Assembly: GCA_022925895.1 (NCBI GenBank)
Contig: JAKSYS010000797.1
Location: forward strand, 1-24,641
From: Fragilaria crotonensis
Lineage: Eukaryota > Bacillariophyta > Fragilariophyceae > Fragilariales > Fragilariaceae
Reading direction: 5' to 3'
DNA length: 24,641 bases
Both the position numbers and the translations under genes were made by a program. The notes beneath the pieces are model-generated. The model was not told the DNA's origin and searched no databases. It saw only the letters and a list, made by a program, of their open reading frames with translations. Shown here piece by piece: positions 18,457-24,641 of this stretch (the stretch's first letter is position 1; each line of letters starts with the position of its first letter).

Positions 18457-20349
18457 ATGTCGTCGTTGGATTCTTCAGAACAAGAAACATGGTTCTGGAA
18501 CAAGATCAATTCGCTCGTACATGCACCCGGCTATCCATACCATGATCGTCGTGAACACCTGCAAATTCTACAGGAGGCTGATGTGAAGCAATGGGATCCA
18601 CGTGACCGTAGTAGTTGGACATGTCTTTATATTGCAAGCGGACTTGGGGACTTGGAAATGGTTCGCGAGTTGTTACAACACAAGGACGTGATCAAGGCGG
18701 TGAATGGCAGCAGCAGTGGACACGGTAGCACAGCACTAATGATGGCATGCATGTATGACCATCTGCCAATTGTTTGCGAGTTGTTGAAGCAAAAGGAGAT
18801 TGATTTGAATATCAGAGATGTAAGAGGTCGCACAGCGCTCATCACTGCATGCATGCGCGGACATTTGGGGATTGTTTGCGAGTTGTTGAAGCGCAGAGAG
18901 GTGGATGTGAATGCCCAATGCACAAGAGGCCTAACAGCACTCTTCACTGCAGCCGACCTTGGATATTTGGAAATTGCTCGTAAGTTGTTGAAGCGCGAAG
19001 AGGTGGCTGTGAACGCCCAAGATGAGCATGGTCGAACAGCACTCAAGGCTGCAAGTGGTTATGGACATGTGGGAATCGTTTGCGAGTTATTGAAACACAA
19101 GGAGTTGGATGTGAATATCGGAGATACACGCAATATAACAGCACTCACTAGTGCAATCATTTCTGGCCATGTTGGGATTGTTCGCGAGTTGTTACAACAC
19201 AAGAAGTTGGATGTGAATGTCTAAGATATTAATGGTCGTACGCCACTCATCATTGCATGTAACAATGGTGATTTGGATATTGTTCGCGAGTTGTTGCAGC
19301 GCAAGGAAGTGAATGTGAATGCCCAAAACAAATATGCCGACACACCACTCGGCCTTGCAAGCAGCGATGGACATATGGCTATTGTTTGCGCGTTGTTGGA
19401 GCACAAGTCGAAAAAGTTGAAAATGAATATCAGAAATATGGACGGCCGCACGCCACTATGCTGGCATGTGTCAGAGGACGTCTGCCAATCGTTCACACGT
19501 TGTTGCAGCACCATGAGGTGGATGCGAACGCCCAAGATAAGGATGGCAAAACACCACTCCTCTATGCATGCTCGGAGAATAGGTATGGCATTGTTCGCAT
19601 GCTGTTGCTGCGCAAAGAGGTGAATGTGAATGCCCAAGATAAAAATGGCTACACACCACTCATCAGTGCAAGTGAAGATGGCTTTTTGGGAATTGTTCGC
19701 GCGCTGTTGAAACACAAGGCGGTGGATACGAATGCCCGCGACAATCGCGGCCACACATCACTCGCCATTGCAAGCAACACCAAAGAATTGGGACATTGTT
19801 TGCGAGTTGCTGAAACAAAAGGAAGTGGATGTGAATGCCCAAGATAACCAAGGCTGCACACCACTTATCCTTGCATGCTCCATGGAACATTGGCCGAGTG
19901 AATTGGATCGTAATTTATCTATTGTTTCCAAATTGTTGCAACGCGAGGGGGTGGATGTAAATCGAAGAGACGAAAAAGGTCGCACAGCCTTATACGTAGC
20001 GATTGCAGATGGTCGAAGGGAAGTTGTTCTAGAGTTGGTGAAACACGGCGAGTTGGATGTGAATGTTAGAGGTGCTCATGGCAACACAGCCCTTATCTGG
20101 GCAACCCTTAGGGGCCGGTTGGATGTGGTTTGTGGGCTTTTGGATGACGACAGAGTGGATGTGAGTGTTCGGAATAAAGCAGGATCGACAGCTTTGGACA
20201 TTGCTCGCAAATGTAACTTGTTTGAAATTGCTCGCCGTCTCGAGGAACATTCCAAAGTTGGTCAGCGTCGTGAGTGGGAAGCAAAGGCGCTTCGGCAAGA
20301 TGTGGAATTGCACAACAGGGAAAGAAAGCGGCGGCGTTTATCAGTCTGA
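18457..20349 (+). pseudogene. ankyrin-repeat protein B, nonsense and frameshifts
   Basis: The start is the ATG at 18457 (MSSLDSSEQE), in the family context AGCACAATG. The frame is interrupted by TAA at 19222-19224, where every other repeat has an alanine- or valine-glutamine step (CAA to TAA). It continues in the same frame, shifts near 19452, shifts again near 19785-19795, and ends at TGA 20347-20349. About 16 ankyrin repeats of 34 residues are visible, against 11 in A and C, so B has gained repeats or the others lost them. The final module and the basic tail NRERKRRR (a possible nuclear signal) are retained. If translated as is, only the first 255 residues (about five and a half repeats) would be made. 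Confidence 0.8.
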
Positions 20350-20686
20350 TGACAGATCAATTTCCGAGCATGGCGGTAGATGGTGGACAAAGCGGAAAAG
20401 TGATATGCCATCTTCATTCACGTAGAGTCCTTCGACTCGCATCGGATGCCAGTATTCCCGAATCAGTGATGAGCGATGGCTGGATTTGTCGTCACGCACG
20501 ATGGGCAGGAGCAACGAGATGGTACAAGGATGGCCATCCGTTTCTTTTGAAAGTCACAACAAACGTAAACAAATAGATGTATGGGCAACGAGCGCACTAG
20601 TTCCATTTACGTGCACGTTCAATATTGTAATCATTATTGTTGATTGTATTTTATTCCGAGTTAGGGATTTGTATGCTTGGCTCACA
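20350..20686. other. 3' flank of ankyrin gene B
   Basis: No gene is seen. The first about 50 bp (tandem TGATGA stops, then a GGTGGACA block) match the 3' flank of gene C, so the duplicated segment includes untranslated sequence. Confidence 0.4.
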
Positions 20687-22020
20687 CTACCGGAATGCTT
20701 TTCGAAAGTCATCGACCGTTTGGCGCATCTGACTCAAATCGTTGGTCACCTTGGAGGCTGCGTCGGTCCTGCGTTGCCAAATTTCTTGTATGCGTTTCGA
20801 GACCAAATGTTCCGATGTGACTCCAGCCATGGCACCGCAGAGTGCAATCTGCGGGTCGAGCCCAATTTGTTCCGACATGACGGCCTGTTCGTTTGCAGTT
20901 GGATCCCTTGAGATTCATCATGGTCTGTAGGTCGAGCGCCGATCCGCCGGGCCATTGGAATCGGAACACGTCAACTCGCATTGTGTTTGGTGTACCAACA
21001 AATCTTGAACAACGTTTCGATGCGTTGAAAGTGCTTGGTGACCATTTTGGGTGCACATTTCGGGACCAATAGACGTGGCCGCGCGCCCACCGAGTTGGCG
21101 CGTTGCGTTGTGTGGGCATTCACTTCGAAGACTCGCAGCTTCAAGATTGCCGTCTTGAGATAATAGGCGTCCAGCAAGAGTTGCTGGGTTGCCATCTCGC
21201 CAACCCGTTTTGGGCGAATAATAGTAGAAAGGTAAACTGAGGAACAGGTTGTAGCAAATTTGTCACAAAATTTCGAAAAGAAGGTTGAGAAACAAGTCCT
21301 CGGACGGTGGCAAAGAAAGGAACACAGTCCCTTGAGTCATTCCCACGTACGACGGCTTCTCGCCAACCATGTCGAACGTAACCCAGTTGATATCAGTTAT
21401 GGTTTTGAGAACGTCTTGGAGGCGATGCATGAGACCTGAAACAAGCACATTCATGCATTTTGCAGTAACGTCGCGGAAACGCAATTTGCTGAGCCGACAT
21501 ATCGATACAACCCTTGAATGCCCGTTCAATTGTATAAAGAATCAAGTCTTCCAGTGCTTCGACAGTTTCAGCGCAGGACTCACACGTTCGAATAACTTGG
21601 CAAGCCGTGACTTGACGCCCTTGGGTATCGCAATTGTGGCGCCCTCGGTGAACTGCTGCCCTTGTTGCTTTCTAAAAGAGGAACCGATGTTGATACCACC
21701 CACAACCGTGTTTTGGGAAGTCGACCCTGCCTGAGGCAGTTGACCCCCAAGTACTTGAGCGTATTTGTTCAGAGAATCCTGAAAGGCTGCAAATAGCAGA
21801 AAGAATGCCTGTCCCTTGGTCATGGCAGTCCATCGCGTAAGATCCCTTGATGTTAACGAACAATCCAGTCGACATCGTGAAGACAGGCAACTCACCCCAC
21901 GGGTATCAGCAGCGCCATCTCCGAGAGATTCAACAGTTGCTCGACCCTACATTGTCCTTCCAAAAGCACTGCACGGATCCTTGTGAGCAGTGTAGATTGG
22001 TGAGCCTCACTCATATAACA
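20687..22020 (-). pseudogene. VPS53: VPS53 C-terminal fragment, multiply frameshifted
   Basis: Reading leftward, successive frames give segments in the order found in VPS53, the GARP/EARP tethering subunit that docks endosome-derived vesicles at the trans-Golgi. These are a TKGQAFFLLFAAFQDSLNKYA segment (about 21810-21750), CAETVEALEDLI (about 21585-21545), VLKTITDINWVTFDMVGEKP with SYVGMTQG (21410-21330), KFCDKFA followed by RVGEMATQQLLLDAYYLKTA (21270-21150), LDLQTMMNLKG (about 20930) and EQIGLDPQ to a stop at 20687. At least five frame changes and an in-frame TGA rule out function. The N-terminal half is absent: above about 22020 the sequence turns into GTAC-rich intergenic DNA. A GTGAGT at about 21901-21896 (minus strand) could be an old splice donor, so this may be a partial genomic duplication rather than a retrocopy. 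The family call comes from recognised motif order, not a search. Confidence 0.7.
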
Positions 22021-22513
22021 GGGATCATGCTCCGAGAGTATCCGTGTATAATGTAGTGGTGTCCAAAAGTACTGGAGTACTCCGATACTGAGTAGTGCTA
22101 TGCCGTACAAAAGTCGTCAAAGTCCTACAGTCCTACGGTTATAATGTCCTGAATTCACTTCCTTCTATTGGCACGCCAATCGAAACTTGTATGTACTACT
22201 ATTAGCTAGTAGAGTAGTACCAGATACAAGATACCGGATGTATCGCAGATCGCACGTACAATTACTGGTACAAGTACTGGTATGCATACCTCCTTGGATT
22301 AAGCTGCGTAGTTGAATCATACACTGTAGAACAGTACAGGTACAGTACGACGAACTAAGTCCAAGAAATATCTCCAGATTTGATGTTCGTTGTTCGTAAT
22401 CTCCTCATCTGACATCTTACTTCTGTCACTAGTACAAATTGTTGTTGTTGTAGGACCAGGGCCGCGGTCCACTAGATGAGCTTTAGTTTCTTCACCGTGC
22501 TCGCTTTAGCACA
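22021..22513. other. GTAC-rich intergenic region upstream of ankyrin gene C
   Basis: No gene is seen. The stretch is full of overlapping GTAC/TACTGG/CAGTAC words, like 1-380 and 16100-16140, and probably contains the promoter of gene C. No clear TATA box is near the ATG. Confidence 0.5.
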
Positions 22514-23881
22514 ATGCCGACATTGTTGGATTCCTCCGAACAGCAAAGGTTCCGGAATAATATAAATTCTCTCCTCAATGCCACACCCGACCTGTCAATG
22601 GAGGTTCGCTGCCGTCTGGAGCTATGCCTATACACTGACCTGAATCGCCAGGATCGTGTCGGTAGAACATCTCTCTCCTACGCATGTCGCCACGGCCATT
22701 TGGAAATCGCGTTGGAGTTGTTGAGACACAAGGACGTCAATGTCAACATCAACGACCGTAATCGCCGCACACCACTCATGTTTGCATGTTCCAATCGACA
22801 TCGGGACAGCATGGGTGGTAATTTAGGTATTGTTCGCGAATTGTTGAAACACCAAGTCGTCCTTGAGAATGTGAATGCCCAAGATATGTATGGACGCTCA
22901 CCTCTCCTTGATGCATGCTCCGAGGGAAATTTGGACATTGTTGTCGAATTATTGAAACACAATGGGGTGGATGTGAATGTACGAGGGTTGCATGGCTTCT
23001 CACCACTCATCAAAGCATCCATGGTTGGTAATCTGGAAATTGTTTGCGAGTTATTGAATTACAAGGATATGGAGGTGGATGTGAATGCCCAAGATGCTAT
23101 AAGCCGTACACCACTCATTATTGCGTGTTCAGATCGCAATTTGGGGATTGTTTCCAAATTGCTGGATCACGACAAGATTGATGTGAATATCAGAAACAGT
23201 GGAGGGTGCACAGCACTCATCATTGCAACCGTCCATGCTCAATTGGGTATTGTTCGCGCATTGCTGAAATGCACGGGGACTAAAGTGAATGCCCGAGATA
23301 GTGATGGCCGCACACCGCTCATCATTGCAAGCTATTCAGGCTGCTTTGGAATCGTTTGCGAGTTATTGAAGCATAAGGAGTTGGATGTGAATATGCCAGA
23401 TAGTGCAGGCAGTACACCACTCATCATCGCATGCACCCAGGGAAACTGGGACATTGTTCGCGCCTTGTTTAAAAACAAGGATGTTGATGTGAATGTCAGA
23501 GACAGCAAAGGCCAAACAGCGTTATACTGGGCCTGTGGACAGGATCGATGGGATGTTATTCTCGATTTGTTGAATCACAGCAACTTGCATGTGAATGTTC
23601 AAGGTGCTCACGGCAACACAGTCCTCATCTGGGCCTGCCTCAGGGGCCGGTTGGACGTTGTTCACGAGTTTCTGAAAGACGGACGGGTAGACTTGAGTGT
23701 AAGGAATAAAGCAGGATCGACAGCTCTGGACATTGCTCGCAAATGTGAGTTGTTTGATATCGTACGTTGTCTTGAGGAACATTCCAAGGCTTCTCGGCGA
23801 CGCGAGTTGGAAGCAACGAACCTTCGACATGATATCGATTTGAACAGCAGGGAAAGAAAGCGGCGTCGTTCATCAAAATGA
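22514..23881 (+). CDS. ankyrin-repeat protein C, intact (455 aa)
   Basis: This is an uninterrupted frame from the ATG at 22514 (MPTLLDSSEQQRFRNN) to TGA 23879-23881, followed by a second TGA. The start has the family context AGCACAATG. Residues 1-45 form a family-specific helical N-terminus. About 11 ankyrin repeats of 34 residues follow (residues about 48-415), with consensus D..GRTPLIIA...GNLGIVxELLKHKxVDVNAx; repeats 2 and 4 carry short insertions. The C-terminal cap (NKAGSTALDIARKC) is followed by a charged helix and NSRERKRRRSSK, a likely nuclear signal. No membrane segment, signal peptide or enzymatic domain is visible. Ankyrin stacks mediate protein binding, and the target is unknown. 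It is the only undamaged member of the local three-gene family and probably the functional one. Confidence 0.9.
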   Translation: MPTLLDSSEQQRFRNNINSLLNATPDLSMEVRCRLELCLYTDLNRQDRVGRTSLSYACRHGHLEIALELLRHKDVNVNINDRNRRTPLMFACSNRHRDSMGGNLGIVRELLKHQVVLENVNAQDMYGRSPLLDACSEGNLDIVVELLKHNGVDVNVRGLHGFSPLIKASMVGNLEIVCELLNYKDMEVDVNAQDAISRTPLIIACSDRNLGIVSKLLDHDKIDVNIRNSGGCTALIIATVHAQLGIVRALLKCTGTKVNARDSDGRTPLIIASYSGCFGIVCELLKHKELDVNMPDSAGSTPLIIACTQGNWDIVRALFKNKDVDVNVRDSKGQTALYWACGQDRWDVILDLLNHSNLHVNVQGAHGNTVLIWACLRGRLDVVHEFLKDGRVDLSVRNKAGSTALDIARKCELFDIVRCLEEHSKASRRRELEATNLRHDIDLNSRERKRRRSSK

Positions 23882-24641
23882 TGACGGAGGAATTGCCTAA
23901 GATGGCCTTTCGGTGGTGGACAATGGGGTGAGGGATTTCTAATGTTCGTAGTTGTCTAAATTCTATATGGTCGCAAAATCTTTGATTCGTTGTCTATTAC
24001 GTATCATCAAGAAACTCTCAACGACGACAACATAATTGAAAAGAGGACATGCCGGCCCGTGAGCTAACAATCATGAGTGCTGCTGTCGTACGAATGCTTG
24101 AATGGTCCCATTGACTACGACCTGAAGACTGAACATTATCGGTGTGCTGATCTCTGCACTACAAGATCCATTCCCAAAAACAATATATACCTTCTGGTCT
24201 TGCCCATTGCATGCTATTGTTGAGTTGTATACTTGCCTCACACTACAAAAGCAATGCATGGAGCCATGAATTCATTAAGGCCGATGTCGCCACTCCCACC
24301 AGTGGATCTTCTGGAATTTGTTCGGCAGACACACGTCACCGGCAATATTTTCACCTTTGCAAGGGTGGTCTCTTGTTTCAGCCGTCGCTATTTTATGCGA
24401 ATTCCCTGTGGACTGTCTCCTACGACAGCTTGGCCGGACTCATCAAACTCCAATACTTCACCACGGTCTCCACGAAATTGCAGTCTGCTATTGGTGTGGC
24501 TGCTGCTGATACTATGTCTTGGCAGTGCCACTGACTGAGAAAACAGGACGAAAGTCTCGTTTCAACCAGTCCATAAATTCTTAATCAAAGAGGATTTGAC
24601 CTTAATGGCCTTGAGGAGAGAGTCGTTGCATTATCGGAATC
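23882..24641. other. right edge, possible degraded minus-strand coding
   Basis: The first about 50 bp match the 3' flank of gene B. Farther right, minus-strand frames are protein-like in patches: a GDRGEVLEFDESGQAVVGDS stretch near 24495-24435 is closed by a TAG, and a 62-codon frame at 24259-24071 is rich in Cys and N-glycosylation-like NST/NGS/NGT sites. A plus-strand frame (24233-24538, 101 codons) overlaps them. I recognise no family and cannot choose between the strands. A gene may continue past the window edge. Confidence 0.25.

Noticed and set aside
1-24641. tRNA, rRNA or CRISPR features
   Set aside because: I found no tRNA B-box with a foldable cloverleaf, no rRNA-like sequence and no regularly spaced identical repeats. 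The 102-bp periodicity at 16.7-23.9 kb is ankyrin coding.

Overview
The window looks like repeat-rich nuclear DNA of a eukaryotic alga, most likely a diatom. The grounds are the CoDi-like Ty1/copia reverse transcriptase (RQVDD box), a recognisable piece of the eukaryotic tethering-complex gene VPS53, TATA-type promoters with no bacterial ribosome sites, and GTAC-rich intergenic sequence. The organism call is an inference. Only one sizeable gene, the last ankyrin gene, is intact. Nearly everything else is a transposon remnant or a broken copy. Several of the breaks lie in homopolymer runs, so some could be assembly errors.

Layout. 1-384 and 2178-2215: a tandemly duplicated intergenic unit, split by a complete non-autonomous hAT-type element (385-2177) with 21-bp terminal inverted repeats (TIRs) and an 8-bp target duplication. 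2894-11071: the most interesting block. It holds a CACTA/Plavaka (tnp2)-like DDE transposase (+, 2894-6469), then 142 bp away a convergent gene (-, 8620-6612) whose C-terminal half has the HxD...H...R pattern of a 2-oxoglutarate/Fe(II) dioxygenase, then a third decayed gene (+, 9710-11071) with an acidic N-terminus and a HCKYGGWS-type C-terminal motif. A transposase paired with a candidate dioxygenase recalls the TET/JBP-KDZ transposon partnership known in fungi. 11657-12493: a small SAP-like coiled-coil gene (-) with an in-frame TGA. 12966-about 15430: a 5'-truncated copia element with RT and RNase H and two one-base frameshifts.

16718-23881: a family of three tandem ankyrin-repeat genes (A, B, C; all +) that share the start context AGCACAATG, an (L/M)DSSEQ N-terminal motif and a conserved last module. 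A has a frameshift, an internal deletion and a deletion of its basic tail. B has a nonsense codon and two frameshifts. C (22514-23881, 455 aa) is intact. Between B and C, on the other strand, lies a multiply frameshifted C-terminal piece of VPS53 (22020-20687).

How the parts relate. The first 11 kb is mobile-element territory, including nested insertion, and the copia remnant separates it from the ankyrin cluster. The ankyrin genes appear to evolve by repeat exchange and birth-and-death. No tRNA, rRNA or CRISPR was seen. Family calls come from reading motifs by eye; no database search was run.
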